Source of the DNA: Bifidobacterium breve | GTDB lineage: Bacteria; Bacteroidota; Bacteroidia; Flavobacteriales; Flavobacteriaceae | Assembly (NCBI GenBank): GCA_943326765.2 | Contig: CALPUN020000002.1 | Coordinates: forward strand, 1 to 37,960 | Length of the DNA stretch: 37,960 nt | Direction of reading: 5' to 3' | Shown: positions 1 through 7,071 of the stretch, in pieces | Numbering within the stretch: the stretch's first letter is position 1 | How the letters are laid out: each line of letters opens with the position of its first letter | The notes under the pieces: model-generated | The model's database searches: none | Told to the model about the DNA's origin: nothing | The model's input: only the letters and a program-made list of their open reading frames with translations | Position numbers and translations under genes: made by a program

Positions 1-446
1 AAACGAGCAACATCGCTTCTTCCGCCAGCAAAACGATTGACTTCTTCCATTGAAAAAGTTCTAGCACTAACAGTCGCTAACTTATTTATAGTACTTGCTT
101 TATTAGATGTTTTTATAACAATTTCGTCTAGTTTTTTATATTCATCTTCCATCGCAACATCCAAAATAACCTCTTTACCAGAAGTAACAATCACATTTGG
201 TATTACAACTTCTTTGTAACCTACAAATGAAACTTTAATATCGTAACGATCTGGGGTAATTTCGGTTAAAATATAATTCCCTTTTTCGTCGGTAATCGCT
301 ATGATTTCGGAATTATTTATTTGAACCGTTGCACCAATCAAAGGTATTTGAGAGAGTTTATCGATAACAATTCCACGAATATTTTGCTTGTTGTTTTGAG
401 CAAATAGAGTAGTAGAAAAGAATAGTAATAATAAGTATTTTTTCAT
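1..446 (-). CDS. TonB-dependent receptor, N-terminal part (runs off the window)
   Basis: This is the 5' end of a gene leaving the window at base 1, so it is absent from the ORF track. I translated it from the ATG at 446: MKKYLLLLFFSTTLFAQ is a Sec signal peptide. It is followed by a carboxypeptidase-like regulatory beta-sandwich (from about residue 22, NIRGIVIDK...) ending in the typical VGYKEVVIPNV region, and then the start of a TonB plug with ARTFSMEEVNRFAGG. This arrangement is the usual one in Bacteroidota outer-membrane receptors that import large or scarce substrates with ExbBD-TonB energy. The substrate cannot be told because the barrel lies outside the window. A TAnnTTTG element 20 bases upstream supports the start. 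It is separated from the copper receptor operon by about 420 non-coding bases, and I see no reason to link it to the nitrogen-oxide genes. Confidence 0.85.
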   Translation of the reverse strand, partial: MKKYLLLLFFSTTLFAQNNKQNIRGIVIDKLSQIPLIGATVQINNSEIIAITDEKGNYILTEITPDRYDIKVSFVGYKEVVIPNVIVTSGKEVILDVAMEDEYKKLDEIVIKTSNKASTINKLATVSARTFSMEEVNRFAGGRSDVAR

Positions 447-867
447 TTGTTTAAATTTGGTTCTACAAAACTAAATTTTCAGATTAAATTTAGGCACTAA
501 ATATCTGTTGAGTTGTAGAAAAACCGACTTGAATGGCAAATGATTAATAATTGGATTTAATAAAACTGAAAATATTCAAAAACAACCGATTTTTCCTTTT
601 TTCAGTCATTATTGTCCTACAAAACCATTTAAAATCATATTATCCCCAACTAGTATAGTCACGTGGGCATTTTATAAGGGAAACGAATATTAACTCCTAT
701 CGGAGTATTTCTTGAAGATATTATATGTTGGTAAATAGATAATTATGAAGTTAATTTTTGTTCTCTAGAGAATTAACATTTTTTATCGGACATCGCTTAA
801 AAATTAAAGGGGCAACGTCTTGCATTCAGTTCTAAAAAATTCATGGAGAGTGCTATTCCATTTTTAA
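447..867. other. Non-coding intergenic stretch
   Basis: About 420 AT-rich bases between the partial TonB receptor and the end of the copper receptor gene. No credible coding frame was found on either strand. It holds two small hairpins. One is ACTCC-TATC-GGAGT at 693-706. The other is GTTAATT/AATTAAC at 750-777, which encloses the palindrome CTCTAGAG and is followed on the + strand by a run of T. Neither is convincingly placed as a terminator of the minus-strand gene that ends at 868. Otherwise I see nothing in it. Confidence 0.5.
466..473 (-). promoter_or_regulatory. -7 promoter element for the partial TonB receptor
   Basis: The minus strand reads TAGTTTTG, a full match to the Bacteroidota -7 consensus TAnnTTTG, 20 bases before the ATG at 446. 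I see no clear -33 TTG at the expected spacing. A short leader of about a dozen bases would result, which is common in this group. Confidence 0.5.
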
Positions 868-2856
868 TTAAAATCGGGCAGCTAAATTCACAAATCCATT
901 ACGCCCCATTCTGGGAAGATTATTCCAGTCACTATAGGTAGAATAATAGGTATCTAATACATTCTCTACCCCTATTTTCATTTGTATTTTAATAGTGTTC
1001 CATACACATTTATATCCAAAACTTACATTGATTATAGCATAGCTTGGCGTTTTATCTTCTCCATAAAAAGTGCTGTAATTGGTCTGTGTGGTATTTCCAT
1101 GAATCAAAATTTCAGCAGCTATTTTTTTCTTTACAAAATGCAAGGAAGAAGTATAGCTAAATGGTGCTATAAAAGGGAGGTTCGTACTATTGCATTCATT
1201 TCCTTTACTAAAAATGAGCTGTGAATTCCACACAAATTGTTTCGAAAATTGATATTCAGTCGAAAGATTGGCATTGATAATCGTGGCATACTCCAGAGCT
1301 GAATATACTTTTACCCCATTGGCTCCTATCGTCATTGGAATCAAAGCTGCATCTGGGAGAGCCATAATGTAATTTATAATGTGAAAATAGGAACCCGTCA
1401 TTTTAATGGCTATTTTTCCATTTTTATACCCAAGATAACCATTCCCTTCCAATGACTTTTCATTCTTAAGTTCAGGATTACCAATATGATCAAATCCATC
1501 AAAACTATTAAATAAATAAAACCCATACCCTTCAGATACGGATGGTGCTCTTTCTCCATAGGCTCCCCCTAACCCATATTCCCATCTCTCTTTATTAGAA
1601 CTGTAATTCATGGCAAAACTCTTAAGAAAACGCTGCTTTTGTGAAGGCACCTCAGGATAAAAAATCTGCAGACTTTCGAGACCTGATTGACTTACCACTT
1701 TGTTTAGATGAAAGCCAACAGTTGCCGAAAGTTTAATACTAGAATGACAATTCAAAGCATAATTATCTTCTACAAAAAGACCCTGATAAAAAGTCCGTAC
1801 ATCAGGCCATGTATACATAAACATATTATTTTCATTCGGATTCGCAGGATACATAGTCATTTCAGCCAACGACTGATTATAAAATGCATTAAAATTAAAC
1901 AACAAAAGATGCTGTTGCAGTTGAGCTTTTATCTTAGAATAATAACCATAGGTTTTACTCCAACCCGGCATATCCATGTGAATGGGAACTATTGGTCGTT
2001 GGGTATCATCCATCCTATGGGTGATGGTGTTAAAATATACTTTGGTTTCCCAATCTTTAATAGCGGAATGATGTGGAATGTATTCTAATTTTAAGGAGCT
2101 GATGAGTGCCTCTGCCAACGAAACATCCATGGGTAATGCCGGATAACCTACATTAGTCGCTTTATCATATATTACGGAGGCTTCCGCCAATGTATTACTC
2201 CCAAGTTTGTAGCCCAAGGTCGTTGAAAGATTCATTTTTTGGAATTGAGAAAATAGGATTTCCTTTGCGTTTCCTGCTCTATAATTTTCTGCGTCTCTAA
2301 GCATAAAGTCGGTATCGGTATAAAATAAACTATCAGTATAACTTACCGCTGCTCCAATAATTTTTTGCCGATTATTGGTTTCAAAGCCACTGTTCCAATT
2401 AATATCCCATTGCTGCGTACCAAATTGATTTCGGTTGCGCTTCAAGTCGATAGAACCTCCTATGGTACTGCCAAAACAGGCTCCCTCCTGACCGGAAGAA
2501 ACAGTAGCCTCAGATAAATTAGACACCTCTACATACGAGGTAATAGGATCCATTTTATCCGTACAGGCACCAAAAATCCGCATACCGTCAATGGTAATTA
2601 AAGTTCTCTCCGTCGCCATCCCATTGATGATAGGCTCCCATGCATAAGACCCGCGTTTTATCATGTCTACTTTAGCCGATTGCTGCAAGTACTCCTCCAG
2701 CGTGGAGAGTAATTTAGCTTGCTTTTCAAAAAGCGGGGCTTTTTTACCTATAATAATAACTTCTTTAAGTTCTTTGGGGTGAGTGGTATCTTTTACCGTT
2801 TCCTGCGCCACTAAGGAATAAGTGAACCACAGAAAAAGGGGTATGAAATATTTCAT
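868..2856 (-). CDS. TonB-dependent copper receptor, OprC/NosA-like
   Basis: A 662-residue outer-membrane receptor with signal peptide (first ~17 residues, ending LVAQ), plug domain and a C-terminal barrel ending in an aromatic residue (NLAARF). It lacks the carboxypeptidase-like domain seen in the receptor at 1-446. The plug has IFGACTDKMDP, so Cys98-x3-Met102, and the barrel region has THRMDD, His280-x-Met282, followed by HMDM at 293-296. A CxxxM plus HxM pair is the published copper site of Pseudomonas OprC, and NosA of P. stutzeri is the homologous receptor needed for copper loading of nitrous oxide reductase. Together with the nos operon in this window, copper import for NosZ is the likely role (inference). 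It is the last gene of a three-gene minus-strand group; a hairpin terminator in the 67-base gap upstream may lower its transcription. Confidence 0.85.
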   Translation of the reverse strand: MKYFIPLFLWFTYSLVAQETVKDTTHPKELKEVIIIGKKAPLFEKQAKLLSTLEEYLQQSAKVDMIKRGSYAWEPIINGMATERTLITIDGMRIFGACTDKMDPITSYVEVSNLSEATVSSGQEGACFGSTIGGSIDLKRNRNQFGTQQWDINWNSGFETNNRQKIIGAAVSYTDSLFYTDTDFMLRDAENYRAGNAKEILFSQFQKMNLSTTLGYKLGSNTLAEASVIYDKATNVGYPALPMDVSLAEALISSLKLEYIPHHSAIKDWETKVYFNTITHRMDDTQRPIVPIHMDMPGWSKTYGYYSKIKAQLQQHLLLFNFNAFYNQSLAEMTMYPANPNENNMFMYTWPDVRTFYQGLFVEDNYALNCHSSIKLSATVGFHLNKVVSQSGLESLQIFYPEVPSQKQRFLKSFAMNYSSNKERWEYGLGGAYGERAPSVSEGYGFYLFNSFDGFDHIGNPELKNEKSLEGNGYLGYKNGKIAIKMTGSYFHIINYIMALPDAALIPMTIGANGVKVYSALEYATIINANLSTEYQFSKQFVWNSQLIFSKGNECNSTNLPFIAPFSYTSSLHFVKKKIAAEILIHGNTTQTNYSTFYGEDKTPSYAIINVSFGYKCVWNTIKIQMKIGVENVLDTYYSTYSDWNNLPRMGRNGFVNLAARF

Positions 2857-2869
2857 AATGTTTTAGATT

Positions 2870-2905
2870 AAAAAGGTCAATAACATTGCTGTTAATGACC
2901 TTTTT
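2870..2905 (-). terminator. Hairpin terminator/attenuator between lipoprotein and copper receptor genes
   Basis: The arms AAAAAGGTCA and TGACCTTTTT, extended by TTAACA/TGTTA, form a long near-perfect stem with A-rich and T-rich flanks. It lies just after the stop of the YtkA-like gene at 2924 and before the receptor ATG at 2856. It may end transcription or let only part of it through into the receptor gene. Confidence 0.7.
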
Positions 2906-2923
2906 GTTTTAATGGAAATCCAA

Positions 2924-3772
2924 CTAAAATTCGAAATCAAAATAAAGACTGCTCTCGGTAACGGTATCGGTGATGCTTTCGCCTTTAACTACTGTGCCGT
3001 CAGGTTTTACCAACTGCAAATTGATTTTCCAGTATCCGGTCATGGTGAGTGCCATTTTTCCGGTATATAATCCTCCTGCGGTTTGTTGTATCGCAGTCAC
3101 ATTATTTGGCGACCCATGATTGCCCATGCTTGGCATTCTTGGATCGATTTTTAAGCTATAGCCATCAACTACCTGAAAATGCATCATATCCTGCATCTTG
3201 AAGATGCCAACGACTATATCGTTTACAGCGACTTTGGGATGATGGGGTTCTGCATACGCCACTATATACTTTTCGCCATCTGAACCCGTAAAGGTATTTA
3301 CCCGTCTTTCTGAAGAAACAGGTACGTCAATTGTAGTGGTGGCGGTATAGGAAGTGCCATTGATTCTATAATCAATTTTAAGATCCCAATACTCTGAATC
3401 ATTTTGAGCCATTTGAAAAACTAGATAGCCTTCATACAAAGTTCCATTAGGAGTAATTTTTTCTACAACTGATTTTGGACAAGAATGAGTCATCGTGCTC
3501 ATGTGCATCAATGGAGTCCAGCTAACCTCAGCATCTTTTACATAATTATTGGTTGCATTGTCTTTGATTCTTATTTTAATTTCATTGTAGCCTTGCTCTA
3601 CCGTCATGTGTGAATACAATTCTATGGTATGCGTGTCATTGAGAACTTCTTTAAATTTGGTAATACCAGCTAATTCATCCGGTACAGGAGTGGAAACATC
3701 ATTGGAGGAACAAGAAACAAACACAATTCCTAAGGCTATTATAGCCACTACATTTTTTATAATACGTTTCAT
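2924..3772 (-). CDS. YtkA-like, Met/His-rich lipoprotein, probably copper-related
   Basis: A 282-residue exported lipoprotein: the signal peptide ends in the lipobox FVSC with Cys21. The rest looks like two beta-sandwich repeats of the YtkA/FixH-like type (about residues 35-150 and 155-282). Both repeats carry Met/His-rich loops, LMHMSTMTHSCP in the first and PRMPSMGNHG in the second, which resemble copper-binding loops. The second loop (WMPxMGHG-like) is the part that recalls YtkA domains. The gene lies between the Cys-rich small protein and the OprC/NosA-like receptor on the same strand, so a role in holding or passing copper in the periplasm is likely, but that is inferred from motifs and neighbours. 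The family itself has no firmly established function that I can cite. The ATG at 3772 gives an ideal signal peptide. Confidence 0.7.
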   Translation of the reverse strand: MKRIIKNVVAIIALGIVFVSCSSNDVSTPVPDELAGITKFKEVLNDTHTIELYSHMTVEQGYNEIKIRIKDNATNNYVKDAEVSWTPLMHMSTMTHSCPKSVVEKITPNGTLYEGYLVFQMAQNDSEYWDLKIDYRINGTSYTATTTIDVPVSSERRVNTFTGSDGEKYIVAYAEPHHPKVAVNDIVVGIFKMQDMMHFQVVDGYSLKIDPRMPSMGNHGSPNNVTAIQQTAGGLYTGKMALTMTGYWKINLQLVKPDGTVVKGESITDTVTESSLYFDFEF

Positions 3773-3845
3773 TTTTTTTACTTAAGTTTATACAATAGAG
3801 CGTTTGAAAGATTCCTCTTCAAACCATTTTGGACATAAAAATCCT

Positions 3846-3870
3846 GTTGATTACAATACATGAAATCAAC
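3846..3870 (-). terminator. Weak hairpin after the Cys-rich protein gene
   Basis: GTTGATT (3846-3852) pairs with AATCAAC (3864-3870) across an 11-base loop. On the minus strand the stem is followed by AGGATTTTTATG, a short T run. It lies in the gap between two minus-strand genes and could be a partial terminator. The long loop keeps confidence low. Confidence 0.35.
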
Positions 3871-3882
3871 AAACAATAAAAC

Positions 3883-4257
3883 TTAAACGTTAAAAGTGGG
3901 TGGGTGAAACACAGCGTTACTATTCAAATAAGAGTATAAATTAGAATAGCTTCTATTTATTTTGGGAGTTGCTGGATAGAAGCCTTGAAGTGATTCAAAT
4001 GGTTGGATTACCTGAAAAAATAAGATATCCTTTTCAGATGCTCCGCTTTTCTTATCGGACGAAATGGGTTTTTCACTTTCTGACTCTTTGGCCATTTCCT
4101 TCATCAAATGACATTTCCCGTTACAATGCATCTGTGGTTTCGCTTTATTAACACAAAGTACTTTGGCGATATAATTATAATTAAGAGCATACTCAATAAC
4201 CGGGGCAATTGGTTTTAGCAAGATGACTAAGGCTATTATGAGTAATGTTTTTTTCAA
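3883..4257 (-). CDS. Small Cys/His/Met-rich exported or membrane-anchored protein
   Basis: A 124-residue protein with one N-terminal hydrophobic segment (residues 4-20) followed by a dense cluster of possible metal ligands: Cys35, Met43, His44, Cys45, Cys49, His50, Met52 and Met55 (CVNKAKPQMHCNGKCHLMKEM). The middle is charged and Ser/Lys-rich, and the C-terminus ends in FHPPTFNV. I recognise this CxNK...CNGKC layout as a conserved Bacteroidota hypothetical family but know no proven function. As first gene of the group leading to a YtkA-like lipoprotein and a copper TonB receptor, and with a Crp/Fnr-type palindrome in the shared divergent promoter region, a copper-binding role is a reasonable inference. 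Confidence 0.65.
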   Translation of the reverse strand: MKKTLLIIALVILLKPIAPVIEYALNYNYIAKVLCVNKAKPQMHCNGKCHLMKEMAKESESEKPISSDKKSGASEKDILFFQVIQPFESLQGFYPATPKINRSYSNLYSYLNSNAVFHPPTFNV

Positions 4258-4338
4258 TTTAATGAATGTTTTGATTTGAATAGATTAGGAGAAGTATCTT
4301 TTAGAATTGCTTCAAATTTATTTATCTATTTCACTTTG

Positions 4339-4346
4339 CAAATTTA
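4339..4346 (-). promoter_or_regulatory. -7 element for the copper-uptake group
   Basis: The minus strand reads TAAATTTG (TAnnTTTG). Its first base is 30.5 bases from the centre of the palindrome at 4370-4383, and the element lies 82 bases before the ATG at 4257. A second identical element sits at 4313-4320. The palindrome could therefore serve this direction as well as the regulator gene. Confidence 0.5.
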
Positions 4347-4369
4347 AGTTTGTAAAAAGGGTTAAATGT

Positions 4370-4383
4370 ATGACTTTAGTCAT
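4370..4383. promoter_or_regulatory. Crp/Fnr-type operator between copper group and regulator gene
   Basis: ATGAC-TTTA-GTCAT is a 5+4+5 palindrome of the Crp/Fnr layout. Its centre is 28.5 bases before the + strand element TAATTTTG at 4405 and 30.5 bases before the minus-strand element TAAATTTG at 4346, so it sits near -42 for both divergent promoters. It may provide self-regulation of the Crp/Fnr gene plus control of copper uptake. Confidence 0.65.
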
Positions 4384-4404
4384 GTTTTTAGTAGGATTAT
4401 CAAC

Positions 4405-4412
4405 TAATTTTG
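4405..4412 (+). promoter_or_regulatory. -7 element for the Crp/Fnr regulator gene
   Basis: TAATTTTG matches TAnnTTTG fully and lies 64 bases before the preferred ATG at 4477, just downstream of the palindrome at 4370-4383. An alternative element, TAAGTTTG, lies at 4345-4352. Confidence 0.55.
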
Positions 4413-4476
4413 TACCCCAAAGTCGTAATTGTTACTAATAACAGCACTTACAAGCTTAAAACATTATAAATCAATT

Positions 4477-5067
4477 ATGCAAATAGATTTAGATTTACTC
4501 TTTACTTGGGGAGCCATCGCTAAAGAATATAAAAAAGGGGAAATGATTTTTTGTGAAGATGAAATGGCGAATTTTTATTTTCAAATTATTGAAGGAAGTA
4601 TCAGGATGTTCAATTCAAATGATGAGGGAAAAGAATTTACACAGGGTTATTTTTCAAACGGACAAAGTTTTGGGGAGCCTCCCTTGTTTATTGATAAATT
4701 CTATCCCTCTACAGCTGTAGCATTTCAGGATAGTAAAATAATAAAACTATCCAAAGAGAAACTGTTGAAAATTTTAGAAGAATACCCGGCAATACAAAAG
4801 AAGTTTTTAAATTTAATGTGCCAGCGTATTCACTCCAAAGCCTTAACCTCTAAAGACATCATCAATCAAAAACCCGAATTCAGAATTATGGCTTTCTTGA
4901 ACGCTCACAAAAAAGGTGAAAATAATAATGATAAAGAATTGGTTCCGTTTACCCGTCAGGAAATGGCCAACTTTACAGGTTTAAGAGTGGAAACTGTTAT
5001 CAGAGCGCTATCTAAAATGAGTAAGTGCAAAAAAGTAGACATTATCAATCATAAAATATATTACTAA
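4477..5067 (+). CDS. Crp/Fnr-family transcription regulator
   Basis: A 196-residue regulator with an N-terminal cyclic-nucleotide-binding-type roll (about residues 15-110, with GEPPLF in the turn) and a C-terminal winged helix whose recognition region is FTRQEMANFTGLRVETVIRALSKM. Cysteines occur singly, without the N-terminal four-Cys set of true FNR, so an oxygen-sensing Fe-S cluster is not evident; a DNR/NnrR-like NO or heme-dependent role is possible. The ORF track starts at a TTG at 4429. I prefer the ATG at 4477 because it begins the domain properly and leaves a normal leader after the -7 element. Its stop shares one base with the next ATG (TAATG), which couples it to the heme-copper-oxidase-like gene. 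It is the obvious candidate to bind the five palindromes in the window, including the one before itself. Confidence 0.88.
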   Translation: MQIDLDLLFTWGAIAKEYKKGEMIFCEDEMANFYFQIIEGSIRMFNSNDEGKEFTQGYFSNGQSFGEPPLFIDKFYPSTAVAFQDSKIIKLSKEKLLKILEEYPAIQKKFLNLMCQRIHSKALTSKDIINQKPEFRIMAFLNAHKKGENNNDKELVPFTRQEMANFTGLRVETVIRALSKMSKCKKVDIINHKIYY

Positions 5068-6302
5068 TGAACTTTAACAGTAAGTTTTGGTTAAAATTCT
5101 CACTCCTAAATCTGCTGATTGTTGCCCTACTGGGGCTTTTAATGCGTTACAAAATAGGTTTCGAATTTCCCTATTTTAATCAAAAAAGTCTCCAAAATTC
5201 GCATTCGCATTTTGCTTTTTCCGGTTGGATTAGCCATACCTTAATGGTTTTAATGATTGCCTATCTCAATAAAAAAAGCAACTCCCCTATCGATTTAAAA
5301 AAATACAATTTCATCCTTGCTGCCAATTTAATTTGTTCCTATGGCATGCTAGTCTCTTTTATCCTTCAGGGTTATGGTGCCTTTTCTATTGCTTTTTCTT
5401 CGGCATCCATTTTCGTTTCCTATGCTTTTGGTTACTATTACATAAAGCAGTTGAAACAATTACCCTCCGATGATTTGTCTAAAAAATGGTTTGCCGCCGC
5501 TATTTTTTTTAATATCATCTCCTCTTTAGGCACCTTTTTCTTAGTCTATATGTTGATTACCCGAACCATTCATGAAGAAGAATATTTAGCTTCCATTTTT
5601 TATTACTTGCATTTTCAATACAACGGCTGGTTCTTCTTTGCCTCTATGGGTTTATTGTATGGGTTTTTAAACTTAAAAAAAGCAGACCATTCCTTTTTCG
5701 ACACTACATTTAAATTATTTTTCTTTTCGTGCCTACCAGCATACTTTCTATCCACTTTATGGGCTAATTTGCCCTTTTGGGTATATGTGCTAACAGTAAT
5801 AGCAGCCTTTTTGCAGGTAGTTGCTTGGTATACATTTTTAATTATTATAGTTAAAACTAAAAAAGAATACCTGACCAACTTTCCCTATTTTTTGCGTTAT
5901 ATTTTGCTTTTTGTTGCCTTTGCCGTAAGTGTCAAAGTGGTATTGCAATTAGTCTCTACCATACCATCGGTGAGTAAATTAGCTTTTGGTTTCAGACCCA
6001 TAGTTATTGCCTATTTACACTTAGTATTATTAGCTATTATCAGCTTATTTTTGTTGTTTTATATTTATGCCCATCATTTAATTCACAGCAACAAAAGAAT
6101 CAAATTAGGGGTGCTTATTTTCTCTGTTGGAGTGCTACTTAATGAAATTATTTTGGCAGTACAAGGCATCGCTTCTTTTAGTTATACCGTAATTCCCTAT
6201 GTCAACGAGCTGCTTTTAGGCGCTGCCATTGTCCTGGTCACCGGAATAGGGCTGACCGCTTTTTACTCTATAAAAAAAGTTAAAATAGCTATTAATTTAT
6301 GA
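5067..6302 (+). CDS. Heme-copper-oxidase-subunit-I-like membrane protein
   Basis: A 411-residue polytopic membrane protein with about 11 hydrophobic segments. An N-terminal motif SHSHFAFSGWISH (His46, His48, His57) resembles the HxH heme-ligand stretch of NorB-type proteins. Further membrane histidines occur at YYLHFQYNGWF (His182) and IAYLHLVLL (His318), and there is an HH pair at 336-337. The family is usually described as cytochrome c oxidase subunit I-like in Flavobacteria, but the usual order of ligand motifs (HH then HxH) is not present, so oxidase activity is doubtful. It starts on the last base of the Crp/Fnr stop codon, so the two proteins are made together. That pairing suggests a role in sensing or disposing of NO, or a respiratory accessory role; this is inference. 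Confidence 0.65.
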   Translation: MNFNSKFWLKFSLLNLLIVALLGLLMRYKIGFEFPYFNQKSLQNSHSHFAFSGWISHTLMVLMIAYLNKKSNSPIDLKKYNFILAANLICSYGMLVSFILQGYGAFSIAFSSASIFVSYAFGYYYIKQLKQLPSDDLSKKWFAAAIFFNIISSLGTFFLVYMLITRTIHEEEYLASIFYYLHFQYNGWFFFASMGLLYGFLNLKKADHSFFDTTFKLFFFSCLPAYFLSTLWANLPFWVYVLTVIAAFLQVVAWYTFLIIIVKTKKEYLTNFPYFLRYILLFVAFAVSVKVVLQLVSTIPSVSKLAFGFRPIVIAYLHLVLLAIISLFLLFYIYAHHLIHSNKRIKLGVLIFSVGVLLNEIILAVQGIASFSYTVIPYVNELLLGAAIVLVTGIGLTAFYSIKKVKIAINL

Positions 6303-6312
6303 CTCAACTCAT
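6299..6312. promoter_or_regulatory. Crp/Fnr-type operator before the fasciclin gene
   Basis: ATGACTCAACTCAT keeps the outer arms of the motif; extended, TTATGA and TCATAA form six-base inverted arms around CTCAAC. It overlaps the stop codon of the preceding gene. Its centre is 29.5 bases before GAACTTTG (6335-6342), a one-mismatch version of TAnnTTTG, 27 bases before the ATG at 6369. Confidence 0.55.
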
Positions 6313-6368
6313 AAAACAACCATTTCATAACTAAGAACTTTGCAAGTATAAACCAAGTATATATTATC

Positions 6369-6923
6369 ATGAAAAAATCAATTAAATTAGTATTACTAGT
6401 AGGTCTGATCTCTTTTTTTGGATGCAAAAAAACAGACGAAGCTACTCCGGCAGCTACAACTGAAAATACGGAAACAAAAGCGGCAGGGCAAGAAGGAGTT
6501 GTTGATGACACTTCTGCAAGAAATGTGGTTCAAACTGCCATTGGGAGTAAAGACCATACAACATTAGTTGCCGCGGTAAAAGCAGCCGATTTGGTTACAG
6601 CCTTAAGTAATGCTGGACCATTTACTGTTTTTGCACCAACAAATGCTGCTTTCGATAAACTTCCGAAAGGAACTGTGGACGATTTATTAAAACCGGAAAA
6701 CAAAGAAAAATTGACTAACATTCTAGGATATCACACTTATGTTGGTTCCCTTAAAACGGAGTACATGCAGGATGGACAAGAATTTGACATGGTCTTTGGC
6801 GGTAAAGTTAAAATCACTAAAAAAGGAGATAAAACATTTGTCAATGGTTCTGAAATAGTAGCTTCTATACCCACATCAAACGGTATCATTCATGTAATTG
6901 GAGATGTACTTTTACCAAAATAA
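6369..6923 (+). CDS. Fasciclin (FAS1) domain lipoprotein
   Basis: A 184-residue lipoprotein with signal peptide and lipobox FFGC (Cys19), a Thr/Glu-rich linker (residues 20-48) and a single FAS1 domain from about residue 50 to the end. The H1 motif is GPFTVFAPTNAAF and the H2 region is NGIIHVIGDVLLP. FAS1 domains are generally adhesion or protein-contact modules, and the specific role here is unknown. The gene has its own Crp/Fnr-type palindrome upstream and a strong terminator downstream, so it is a single-gene unit inside the nitrogen-oxide regulon. Its place just before norCB suggests that it helps a periplasmic or membrane respiratory component (inference only). Confidence 0.85.
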   Translation: MKKSIKLVLLVGLISFFGCKKTDEATPAATTENTETKAAGQEGVVDDTSARNVVQTAIGSKDHTTLVAAVKAADLVTALSNAGPFTVFAPTNAAFDKLPKGTVDDLLKPENKEKLTNILGYHTYVGSLKTEYMQDGQEFDMVFGGKVKITKKGDKTFVNGSEIVASIPTSNGIIHVIGDVLLPK

Positions 6924-6968
6924 AAATATAATTATTAATTCAAATTATTTATTCTTTTAGTAAAGTTG

Positions 6969-7001
6969 AAAAGCGTGAATTGCCCTAATTCACGCTTTTT
7001 T
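6969..7001 (+). terminator. Rho-independent terminator after the fasciclin gene
   Basis: AAAAGCGTGAATT pairs with AATTCACGCTTTT around the loop GCCCT, followed by a run of T. It is a strong, well-placed terminator 45 bases after the stop codon. Confidence 0.9.
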
Positions 7002-7003
7002 AT

Positions 7004-7017
7004 AGGATTACAATCCT
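7004..7017. promoter_or_regulatory. Probable divergent Crp/Fnr-type operator before norC-norB
   Basis: AGGAT-TACA-ATCCT is a palindrome that keeps the GAT-N4-ATC core but differs from the other sites at the outer arms. Its centre is 28.5 bases before TCTATTTG (7039-7046), a one-mismatch TAnnTTTG, the same spacing as at the other sites. The spacing is the main argument. Confidence 0.45.
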
Positions 7018-7071
7018 GTTTTTTTATTGTCAAAAGATTCTATTTGTACTGTTTCATCAAGTAATTTTTTA

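Noticed and set aside
982-2088. Plus-strand ORFs inside the copper receptor gene (982-1224, 1708-2088)
   Set aside because: They are antisense shadows with biased composition and no recognisable domain; the minus-strand receptor is complete and conserved.
2843-2856. Palindrome ATGAAATATTTCAT resembling the Crp/Fnr-type sites
   Set aside because: It is the first codons of the copper receptor (MKYF) and the bases just before; it lacks the GAT/GAC core and has no promoter element at the usual distance, so chance is the simplest view.
4429-4476. TTG start of the Crp/Fnr ORF in the track
   Set aside because: The extra 16 residues do not resemble the family start, and the ATG at 4477 begins the domain; the same reasoning moved the starts of the NorC-like, NrdD, rhomboid, acyltransferase, class V aminotransferase and AcpH genes.
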